Shown here: positions 24,180 to 33,733 of the stretch, piece by piece | Position numbering within the stretch: the stretch's first letter is position 1 | Layout: each line of letters begins with the position of its first letter | From: Hericium rajendrae | Lineage: Eukaryota > Basidiomycota > Agaricomycetes > Russulales > Hericiaceae | Assembly (NCBI GenBank): GCA_033439255.1 | Contig: CM065879.1 | Span: forward strand, 1,282,501 to 1,346,500 | Length of the DNA: 64,000 nucleotides | Direction: 5' to 3' | Program-made: the position numbers and the translations under genes | The notes under the pieces: generated by a model | What the model saw: only the letters and a program-made list of their open reading frames with translations | Told to the model about the DNA's origin: nothing | Database searches by the model: none

Positions 24180-24752
24180 ATGGCCGAAAGCCCGGCTTTG
24201 ACACCTTCGTCCGATGCCCCCGCTGAGAGGAAACGTACATGGACAATGGCGGACCAGTTCGCATCCTATCATGCAGCGAAAGCAGCTGCAAAGGCGCGAG
24301 GGGAGACATTTGAGGAACCCGGTCAGAAGCGCTTCCAGATGCCCATCCATCTCTTCATGACCGATCCTCAGGACGCGATGCTGGAACAACCGTCTCCCAT
24401 GGCCATTGCCAAGTTCTTAGGCTGCGACACTCTCGAGAAAGGCGGTACCAGCCCTATTGTACGATTCGTCCAGAAACGTCAGGATGCAGCAGGGAACAAG
24501 ACACACCTTGTTGAGTCAGATCACTTTGCAGACCGAGAGACTGGCATAGGGCTTGTCATCACCAAGGCGGAGCAGTTAGAAGCTTTGGAGAAAGACTTGC
24601 ATAAGGAATTCCGTGGTTTCTACGTCACTTCGGGGATGATTTACTATCCATCGCAGGCCTTGAAATGGGGAAGGATCCTGGTGTGGAAAGATGCCAAGGA
24701 AATCGAAGGGACAAAAGGCCGCAGCGCTGGTGGCGGTAAAGTACCCGAGTAG
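24180..24752 (+). CDS. Small tandem-family protein, copy 3 (intact)
   Basis: Single-exon frame of 190 residues, the only uninterrupted member of the family. The N-terminus is Ser/Pro-rich, followed by a charged helix (WTMADQFASYHAAKAAAKAR), then MPIHLFMTDPQDAMLEQPSP. The second half (about 85-175) reads like a compact alpha/beta domain: IVRFVQKRQDAAGNKTHLVE, GIGLVITKAEQLEALEKDL, FRGFYVTSGMIYYPS and GRILVWKDAKEIEG. There is no signal peptide, membrane segment, catalytic motif or cysteine pattern, so it is probably cytosolic. I do not recognise the family. The first ATG directly after the duplicated promoter block was chosen; it aligns with the starts of the other copies. Function unknown. Confidence 0.72.
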   Translation: MAESPALTPSSDAPAERKRTWTMADQFASYHAAKAAAKARGETFEEPGQKRFQMPIHLFMTDPQDAMLEQPSPMAIAKFLGCDTLEKGGTSPIVRFVQKRQDAAGNKTHLVESDHFADRETGIGLVITKAEQLEALEKDLHKEFRGFYVTSGMIYYPSQALKWGRILVWKDAKEIEGTKGRSAGGGKVPE

Positions 24753-25223
24753 AATTAATCTACTCACAGTATGCAGTCCATGTCTGTTTAACATACGTAA
24801 ATGAGTCGTGTTTTCCGTCGACATCGAATATCCTCTCTGTGAAGATGTTCCGGCGAAACTTGTGCCCCACTGACAGCATATAGAGTACACATGCGTGATG
24901 ACGGTGGTGAGGAAATGCAGCTGTTTTGAACGTCATAATGGCGGGGACGGCGGCGACACAGTCGTCGACGTCGCGGACGATGACGGCGACATGGACGCGC
25001 CGGCGGAGGATCGCGACGGGAAGGAAGGCGTGATTGGCTCGGGCGGGGAGATGGCATTCCCACGGTGCCTCCACAGGGCTAGATCCAGAGCTCGATATGG
25101 AGATGGAGTTGCTCGATGCGGGGGCAGCATCGCGCTCGACACCCACCGCCATTAGTCTTGCATGTCCGTCCCATCTAAGTATAAAGCCTCCCCGTTGCCC
25201 CGCCCTTGGATAACGCCTCCACC
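24753..25223. other. Intergenic upstream of the Zn2Cys6 factor
   Basis: GC-rich GA/GC-alternating sequence around 24940-25080 makes open frames on both strands, but none resembles a protein. A TATA-like TATAAAG lies near 25180, about 45 bases before the ATG at 25224. Confidence 0.4.
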
Positions 25224-28200
25224 ATGCGCGACGCCGAGGCAAAGGCTTCTGCCCCCGCCGTCAAGAACAGGGAGCAGGAGTGGAAGCGCGCCCGCGGCGC
25301 CATTGCCTGCGCCGAATGTCGCAGGTGAGTCCGGAGTCATCGGAGACGGGTGCGTCGTGCTCAGAAATCGTAGGCTCAAGCTGAAGTGCGACAAAACTGT
25401 CCCGTGCACGTCCTGCAAACGTCGGGGATGTGCTCCCATATGTCCCAACGGTGCGTCGGACTTCCGCTCGGTCCGTGGCTTGAATTGACGTTTCTGCAGG
25501 CAGCCTTATCACCGGGCAAGGCACTCGGCAAGTTATCTCCATGCCTATCCTCTGCGTAGTCTAATGGTCTTGCAGCTTCGTCCTCGCATCTACCGACCGT
25601 CTGCACCTCAAGATCTCCCAAATGTCCGACCGCATCCGCGTGCTCGAGGAAGCCCTCTCAGTCGCTCATCTTTCCGCGTCTCCGGGAGAGCAGCACCCGC
25701 TTCTCACCCGCGAACTTATGAAAATTAAGTCCATCATTGAGCTCCATGGCGCGGCAGAAGGTGAGGAGAGCGAGGGAAACCAGGGCGAAGACGAAGGCGG
25801 CGAGGATGCGGAGAGGCTCGATATCTTCGGGACACTCGCCGTAAGAGAGGATGGGGGCAGTATGTTTTATGGCCGATCGGCAGGACAAGAGGTTCGTCGT
25901 GTTTCTCAATCTCACTTCACACTCACCATTGATCCGCACTAGTCTCTTCTCCTCGTAAGTTGCCTCTGTTGTATATATGCGTTCCAAGCTAACCCGAGCA
26001 GACCGAGATCGACCCGCTGTCCATGTCCGACGCCGCTGCCGCCCTCCCTTCGCTCGACACATCCACCACAAGCACCCTCCCTGCCTCCATCGAGGCGCTC
26101 TCCGCTTCCCTCCCGCTCTCCGCGCCCGCCGCGACCACCACGCACACCCTTGCCGCGCTCGCCGCGCACCTCCCTCCATGGCCGCGCGCGAAGGCGCTCT
26201 GTGCACACTACCTCGCCCAGGCGCCGTGGTTCTTCGGCGCGGTCAAGGCGCGCCAGATCTGGGAGGAGCTCGTGCCCGCGTTCTACCCCGCACCAACGGA
26301 GAAGGCCGCGCCGCATGATCTCGCGCTACTGTTTATCGTGTTCTGCTTCGGTGCGCTCACAGACCCGGCGCTTCCGCCTGCGCCGCATAATCACGAGGCG
26401 GAGGAGTGGTACACACTTACGCGCGCGGCGCTCGCGGTCGAGCCCGTCATGGAACGCGCACCATCGGTGCGTGGACTTTTCTCTCTAAACGACTCCTCAT
26501 GTTCAAGAACTGATTGAATCTCTGATGTCTAAAGGTCAGCACAGTCCAGACGCTTGCGATGGTAGGTATCTATCAGGGCCTCGTCGCAGGCGAGGGCAGC
26601 ATCGAAGCGACATGGGCATGGATGGGCATGAGCACCAAGCTAGCACAGAGCGTGAGTACCCACGTGCTATCTCGCGTGCTTCGCGTTCTCACCATCGTGG
26701 TTCCCGCACGATTTTCAGATTGGCCTTCGTAAGCCCTCCATGCCCCGCTTTCGTAGCCCGCTCACGCTGATGGCGCAGATCGCGACTGTGCGCGCTGGAA
26801 GCTGCCGTCTGCAGAGGTGCAGAAGCGGCGTGCGCTATTCTGGGAACTGTTCATCACCGATTGCTGGCAGGTGCGTGTGCGTTCGTGAATTTGTTCTGTT
26901 TCGACTGATTGTATGCGTGTTGTATGGTTACCATCCCATTGAACGACTCTCCACATCAGAGCCTCGCCACTGGACGGCTTGCGACCTTCGCGGTACCGTT
27001 CATCGACTGCGAGCTGCCGCAAGACCAGGAGCAGACTATGGCTGCGGACGGCACGCCGCAGCCTTCATGTGTGTCCCCGGTCCTCCATTGTCTTTGAACG
27101 CGATAGCTGACTATATGCGCGCCAGTCCCGCATTGGAAAGCCCAGTTCGGCAAGACATGTGTCTCAGAGGTCGTCCGCGGGATCTTGACTGCGCGAGCGC
27201 CGAAGTACAGCGTGATCCTCGAACTTGACCGGCGCGTGCGCGACATGGAGCTCCCGCGCTACGCAACGGAACCTGCACCACGCGGCGCGGGTTTCGATGT
27301 CACGATGAGCTGTTACATGCCTGTCAATTACCGATGCTTGAGTGCGCCTTCCCTCGTCTTTCCGTATCTGTGTCTTTCTGACTATCTCCTGCATTGTGTT
27401 CCTCAACGCAGCGCTTGTCTACATCCACCGCGCGTTCTTTGCGCAGGGGTTATGCGACCAGCCAGCCGACCCGCTGAAGAGCAGCTACGCGCTTTCCGTG
27501 AGCGCGGGGTACCGCAGCGCATGCGAGCTGCTCGGCTCAGTGCGTGAGCAGTTCGCGTTTGCGCCGGAGCAGATTGCACGGTTTTGGGTGCTGTGGACGC
27601 ATGCATTTAGCTCGGCGGTGCGTGTGGCACGTCCTCCTGTTGTGCTGCAAAGCACGAGATTGATGGAGTGATTGTGTTGCAGGTGATGCTCGCGTTGGTG
27701 CCGGTGCGCGCGCCGAAGTCGAAGCTTGCGCATACTGCGTTGATGGAACTCAAAGGCGCTTGCGACCTGTTTGAGCAGGCGGCCGTGCATGGTGGGCGGG
27801 CGGTGAAGATGCTGGTACGTCCTAGTCTCTATGCTTTCCATCGTCTCTCATGGATGCTGACTCACGGTGTCCAGCCTGTTGTTCGTCGCCACCTCGAAAA
27901 GGCCACTCATAGTTTCCATGTCGCACGTACGCCGCTGCTCAAAGGGCCCGGCGCCGGCGACACCGAGTACTTCCCAGCCCCGGCTCGAGACGAGTTCTCC
28001 ATGTTCCAAGGCGTGACCCATACGGTGGCAACGAAGACGAAGGCACGCGCCCGGCCACCGGCGCTCAGTCCAAGTTCGAGCAGCGCTGGTGGGACTTCGG
28101 TCAGCGGTGGCGCGAGCTCAGGTAGTGCTAGTGAGCGCATGAGCGTCGGTACGAGCGGGTCGAGCGCCAGTAGCGTAGCGCCACCTGTTGCATATGGCCC

Positions 28201-29248
28201 CGTCTCGAGCGGTGTGGCTACCAACTCCAATCCCGCTGAGCATATACAGCCGTACCAGCAGGGCTGGGGCGACGTACCGCACGCCACGCTGGTAGATCAA
28301 TTGATGACGTTCGAAGGTACCCTGGACGCGCAGATCAGCGGGAGCGATGCGGCGTTGCAGCCTGGAAGCGGGTACAGTTATGGTCCGGAAGGAGGCTACG
28401 CTGAGTATGAGACTGCTGGGCAGTATGCATATGCCGGGCACGAGGCGTCGTGGCAAGAGCAAAGCCAGAGAGGATACGAGATACCGGGGCCACGCACTCA
28501 TCCACAGCATCCACCGATACTGCCACATCAGGAGCACTATCAAGCCCCGTCGAGCTCTCATCATGAGCCGCACCAGCCCCCGCCACCTCAGCACGAACAA
28601 TACGCTCACCACGAGCCGTATCAACCCCCGCCGCCATCTCAGCGCGAACAGTACACGCACCATCATCCACCGCCACCCCCAGAGACCCAGCATTACGCGC
28701 AGCCTGCAACATACGCGCCTCATGTCGCACACTACCCGGTGCCGGACATGGCACCAGCGGCCTACAGCGATGGCTACTCGCCAGGAACGAATACGACGCC
28801 AAGCGCGCATTCGGATAGCCCGGGCGAAGTGCATCCACGGCCTCATCACGAACCATCTCCTCCATATCATACCCCACATCCCCATCACCCGATGCAAAAT
28901 CCATACCCATACCCCGATCCTCCTCACCATCATCATCCCTACCCCGATCCTTCGCCTCAACACCATCCCGATCCTCATCCTCATCCTCATCCCCACTCTG
29001 ATCCCCGCCATCCCAACCCTCACCCCGCCCCCCACGCGTACCCATCTCAACAGCAGCTCTGGGACCCGCAAAAGCTCTGGGCCATGCCGCACACGGACGC
29101 AGCGCCGCGCCGCGCCAGCGTGTCGGAGCGCGCGCGCGACCGCGTGCTCCGCCAGAGCGGCGACCTCAGCCTGACGGAGGCGTGGTCCGCGTTTATGAGC
29201 CAGATGGACGTGCCCGTGCCCGGGGCGGGGGCGGCGCGGTCGCGGTGA
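25224..29248 (+). CDS. Zn2Cys6 transcription factor with fungal-specific TF domain
   Basis: Fourteen exons: 25224-25324, 25374-25450, 25500-25527, 25576-25891, 25943-25954, 26002-26466, 26535-26651, 26719-26728, 26779-26870, 26960-27068, 27126-27341, 27412-27617, 27683-27814 and 27875-29248; 1084 residues. The zinc cluster is C29-x2-C32-x6-C39-x5-C45-x2-C48 with C53 and C57, followed by GSLITGQGTRFV and a leucine-rich coiled coil (HLKISQMSDRIRVLEEALS). The fungal TF domain follows, with TVQTLAMVGIYQGLVAGEG, CARWKLPSAEVQKRRALFWE and LATGRLATFAVPFIDCELP. The C-terminal 400 residues are Ser-rich, then His/Pro/Gln-rich repeats (for example HPHPHPHSDP), ending in LSLTEAWSAFMSQMDV. It should bind DNA as a nuclear regulator; targets are unknown. 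Oddities are a GC-AG intron (25528-25575) and exons of 10 and 12 bases. Confidence 0.88.
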
Positions 29249-29604
29249 GCGGGATGGGGAGTACGATCTGTTGTTTGCTGTTTTGTGTTTTGCTTTGCTT
29301 TGTAGCTTTGGGCTTGTGCTGTAGAGTATTGTAGTGTTATAATGTATGGTCGAGTATGACTTATTCTATCGCTCTTTAAGTATGTATTACTTGAAGCGCA
29401 TACGATCATCTCGGGACAGCATCTATGGTACAGCGACTGGTAAAGACAGTGGTAATAGAGACAATGGGAATAAGGACCGCGGTGCTAAAGATTAGCATGG
29501 TTAAGATCATCGTATATGCCGGACCGATGAACTGCTTGTGACGCTTCTCATTCATCTACCTAATGGTTCACTGGACACAAGCTCATTGGATCCAGGGCAT
29601 TGAG
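29249..29604. other. 3' flank of the TF gene
   Basis: T-rich sequence just after the stop (29260-29380) is a plausible 3'-UTR and poly(A) region. No gene is seen up to the start of the hAT-like element. Confidence 0.4.
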
Positions 29605-30472
29605 TAAGGCTCCAACCATTTTATTTACATTTACTGAAAATTCTAAAAAAAATGGTAAATAGTATGTAGATAGTAAATAGATAGTAAATAAACAGTATAA
29701 ATGGTTAGAGAAGTGTTCAAATTATTTGAGTCTAAGCAAGGCTATATCTTAGTCTTTGCAGATACTAATGAGCTCATTTATTACTCAAAATTTATTAATT
29801 GAATTTCAATAGATTCTGAAGCATGCAAAATAGCAAGAGATTTGTATGCAAGATAAGCAATGACTAAAAAGTCTTGATGGTTGTTCTGCTTTGTGTATTA
29901 GAGGAGACTGCTTGTCATCTTTCTAGTAACTAAGAAACCATCAATATGATAGATATGAGAATATTTATATATTAAGAATATATGTAGACTATGAGGAATA
30001 AAATTGAACAGAACAATATAAACACATTGATAGCAAGCAGATATCACATGTCATAATCAGCAAGAATATAGTGACTCAGAAAATCTTGCTACATTTTGAA
30101 ATTGGAGCTCTTACAGTCACTTTGCTTCTCCTAGTGACAAGCATGAGAATGTCTATTAGATTGATTTTACTGCTGAATGTGTCCTGCAATCCAGACTATT
30201 AGTGCTCTTCAGAGTGTTTTTTATGTTCTTGAAATAAATGTGCTTAACAAAACACTAGACCACTCTATATAAACACTGAAATTACAGAATATAGATAACT
30301 TACATGTTGATTTCTGACCATCCTAGCATCTCTTCAGCACTAATAACCAATATCATTTACTCTTTACTTTACTATATATTTTATGTTTTCAAGGTTCCCT
30401 GTAAATAAATAGTAAAAAGAAATAGTAAAAACCATTTATACACAGTAAATAAACAAAATAGCTGGAGCCTTA
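29605..30472. mobile_element. Non-autonomous hAT-like DNA transposon (868 bases)
   Basis: The left end begins TAAGGCTCCAACCATTTTAT and the right end, read on the other strand, begins TAAGGCTCCAGCTATTTTGT. The first ten bases are a perfect inverted repeat, and similarity continues imperfectly for about 30 bases. The element is flanked by a perfect 8-base direct repeat, GCATTGAG, at 29597-29604 and 30473-30480, the target duplication length of hAT transposons. TAGTAAATA-like words recur just inside both ends, as subterminal repeats do in hAT elements. The interior is very AT-rich, unlike its GC-rich surroundings, and holds no transposase or long frame, so it would need a transposase in trans. 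The intact target duplication suggests recent insertion. Confidence 0.75.
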
Positions 30473-31442
30473 GCATTGAGTATGCCAGTAGCGTACAGAA
30501 ACCTTAAATTGCGATCTTCGAAAAAAAGTAAACTGACGTAGGTAGTACAAACAGGAAACCTACTATCTGACTAGTAGGTGAGGTCGATGCTTGAAAGAAA
30601 CAGAACCGGCGAGTTCTTCGATGAAATAATCCTGACATACATAATAGAGAAGGCTATATCACAATTCAAGCTAAGTAAACTATGTGCCATCCCTCCATTA
30701 TGGGCTCCACATTATAGCGTACAGGAGCGGACAAAAGTATGATCGCCTGGTGCGTTGGAAGTTCGTATGGAATTTCGACTTGTGTGGGTGTGCTTGACTT
30801 CCGCCGTTTGGCTTTGGCTTTCGGCAATAGCCGGACACATCCCGATTGATTCCCGTTGTGGCAGGTCACGGCGCTCTGCGCCGAGCACGCCACGGTTGAT
30901 ATTGCTTGCTTGACACGGTAGATGACTGCAGAAGGTTTCATACATTCAATAACCTAATGAGTTACAAGGCTTGAATATTGTGGCATTTTTAAAACCTCTC
31001 TCCTGTATCAGAGATACGAGATCCCGCAACATACTGTGGCCGAACCGCCCGGAGACGCCGCTTACATAAAGCACTGTTTGAGGCAACTGAGCCCGGCCGC
31101 TCTGGCCGTTTGAAGCCGTTACTCAGACGGGATATGTTTTCCAAAGATGCGTGTTACCTACAAGGGAATGTCTCCTTGCTATAATTCTAGTTTAAATACA
31201 AGTCGATATCCCCAAAGACTAGTCTGTGCTTCAAAGTCGAAGTTGAAAGCCAAAGTACATCGCCGAAAGCCTGATCCGCGCGCCCAAAGCGGAATTTTCA
31301 ACGCCGAAAGCGAAAAGTCATGCAGTTCTAGTGCTAAACCCACGCCTTCCGCGAAGTCTAAGCCTGTTTCCAAAACCCAAGTTGTCCTCCAAAGCCCAGT
31401 AATTTTGTCCGCTGCCGCCCCTCATACCACATCATCCCACTC
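30473..31442. other. Intergenic with recurring CTTTGG/CTTTCGG words
   Basis: No supported gene. A plus-strand frame at 31147-31446 (99 codons) is Lys/Ser/Pro-rich and arises largely from irregularly repeated CCAAAG and CCGAAAGC words between 31210 and 31400; the same words occur on the other strand near 30795-30830. I regard it as low-complexity sequence. Confidence 0.35.
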
Positions 31443-32424
31443 TTAATCACATGTTTCACCCTGTCCTTCGTGAGATTCTGTAGGATCATCCTTTCTTCCT
31501 TCGACATCCTTCAGCGTGGGTGCCTTGCAGATATCAGATAGGTCTTGCGCCAGTTTTATGCAAAGGATCTTCGTGTCTCGCAACTTGGTGGTCAAATCTT
31601 GTTCGATGTCGTCGATGCCAAAAAATTCCATGGCTTCTAAGAAAAGCGTCACAGCTGTCATGGTGTCCAGGATGGAGTCCCGGTGCTTCTCGACCAATTT
31701 GGGTACATTCCCCCAGTCGTCCTGGCCTGTCCAACACAGATCGTAGCGGTAGAATAGCGCGAGTCCTTCTTTCTTATACATCCGATCACAAATCATCTCT
31801 ATGATCTCTGTCCCGAACTTCAACTTGCTCAGATCCAAACAGCGTATGTTGGGAAAATGCAAGTGTGAACTTCTCGTCGAAGTTTACTTCATGGCCCGCA
31901 TGCAACTCGCCGATACGTTCGAGACAGAAAGACTTTTTGCAATAGGCCATAAAAATCGCCTTATGGACTATCAGGACCTTGTCGCGGGTCAGGAGGAACA
32001 TATCTGGTCGATGTATCTCTAACCCTCGAGGCACGTTGAGAACATATGCGAGACTTGTGTTGGGCGTCGACTGCCATCCACACGAGGATTCCTCCTGCGC
32101 TCTGCGATTCCTAATTGACGGTAGGAATGAAAGGTGACCAAATCAATCATCGATATCCATCCAGCAACCTTAATAAGGGACGCACATATAAGAATTTGCA
32201 AGCTCTTGGCCGTCGGGAATCGCGTCGCTGTCTTGAATGGCGTCGTTATCTTGGGTGGTGTCGCTGTCTTGAGCGGCATCGCTGCCTTGAGTGGCGGCGT
32301 TGTCTTCAGTGGCGCCCCCGCCTTGAGTACTAGTAGCGTCTGCACGCTTCATTTCGAATAAACACCCGGCTTCAAGGAAGTATTGCTTCTCCTTATCCAT
32401 GTTGCTGGGCAGTGCGGACGGCAT
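31443..32424 (-). CDS. Possible BTB/POZ-like protein
   Basis: Exon 1 (32424-32186) encodes an N-terminus with an imperfect hexapeptide repeat of the type DAxQDS (about residues 38-72), followed by a GTGCGT...TTAG intron of 75 bases. Exon 2 from 32110 reads NTSLAYVLNVPRGLEIHRPD, then MFLLTRDKVLIVHKAIFMAY. This resembles the 'V-H-K-x-I' strand and helix of BTB domains. The downstream part in another frame (to 31443) reads GTEIIEMICDRMYKKEGLAL and VTLFLEAMEFFGIDDIEQDL, as in the BTB helical end. The two parts join in frame if an intron runs 31899-31836 (GTAAAC...AAG, 64 bases); otherwise a frameshift separates them. BTB domains mediate protein-protein contacts. The assignment is by pattern only and could be wrong. 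Confidence 0.4.
32200..32340 (-). repeat. 18-base coding minisatellite
   Basis: About seven imperfect units of roughly 18 bases, read on the minus strand as GA(C/T)GCC-x-x-CAAGAC(A/G)GC-like words, encode the hexapeptide repeat at the N-terminus of the possible BTB-like gene. Confidence 0.5.
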
Positions 32425-33733
32425 GTTCTACTGAGCTTGGGGTCTGGGGAGTTTTGAATTCAGTTATAGAAATTTGGAGAGGGTTTTATATGTATTCAGC
32501 ACGCAGTCCATAACTCGAATAATGAAGATTGACCCATCTCTATTGTCTTTTCGTGGCGACCGGAAGAACAAGGAAATTTTTAGCTCGTCCGTGTTTGAAG
32601 GCAGCGCAAATTGATAAACAAGCGCACGTGGTATGGCTGAACTGTATCTTGTCTTTAGCGAAGCACACGGAAAGGGGTATCCCATTATACTGGATGCTTA
32701 CATACTTATCAGCGAGAACAGCAAAGGTTGTTGACTAAGACCCAAGGACAAGTGGATGTACACCGAAGAAACACAGGCTCCTACATCCGCAGATGGATCG
32801 ACAGCATTTCCGATTAGTCGAATCACATCAGAGAAGCGCTGCAAAAATCGCCGGCTGCCGCTTGCTCTGGGCGCGGAATAAATAAGATAATCATGTTTGC
32901 AAAAGGCAAGAGATGGAAACTTGGCCAGAAGACAACGGATCAGGGCTATGTGTTGATTCGCCTCGAAAACGTGAGTCTGTCGGAAGGCACAGGGACCGAA
33001 CGCCACAATGCAGTGTTCCTATGGAATCTTCTGTTGAAAACGCGAGCCCTGATACGGATCAATGCTGGTCTGATGTCTCGGGACCAAGAGCACCAGGATA
33101 GACCAGAATTGCAGCCATAGGACCGGATATCACCGACTATTTGAACCTTGATCCTAAACAAGCACTCATCAGCAAGCTGTGGCGACGGTCCTCTGCATAG
33201 TGATGGCAAGTCGACAGCGGCAACGCGCCGCACCTAGTTGTACAGTGCAGTTCTGATTCCGGCATCGAAGAAGTTTGAATTTTCACGGAATTCGAAATTG
33301 TTGAAACCCTCGGCACCTGGCATATTCCCAAGGACAGAAACCTGTAGCATTCGTTCAGTGCATCCAGGATACGATGATTTGAAAGAACAAGGGCTCAAAA
33401 ACATTTGCAAGCCTGCCGGCAGGTTCCGACTGAACTCTATACGGCGTTGATGTTGTGAAGGAGAGCACGATGGTAGGTATTGCCTGAGTTCGGCTGGTCC
33501 CGATCTGCGCGAATTCTCAGTAGTCCCCCCAACAGTGACTTAAGGCTAATTGGACGGAAAGCATCTAGGGGCGTCTTCTCCCGTCAAGGTGAGAGACAGA
33601 CACATGCCGAGAAACTTCGACAATACCACGATTTGTGGCGTTTATATGAAAATCAAATGGAAATCTCCGGCGTGGCAAGCTAACTCATAGCATAGAGTGA
33701 ATGCAGATTGGGGATATGCCATTCATAACTCAG
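32425..33733. other. Gene-poor stretch, nothing recognised
   Basis: Only short overlapping frames on both strands (for example 32893-33120 plus and 32946-33233 minus), without family resemblance or convincing splice pairs. Confidence 0.45.

Noticed and set aside
28118-29092. Minus-strand frames rich in Met/Arg/Trp and Gly/Asp
   Set aside because: Mirror images of the His/Pro repeats in the Zn2Cys6 factor.
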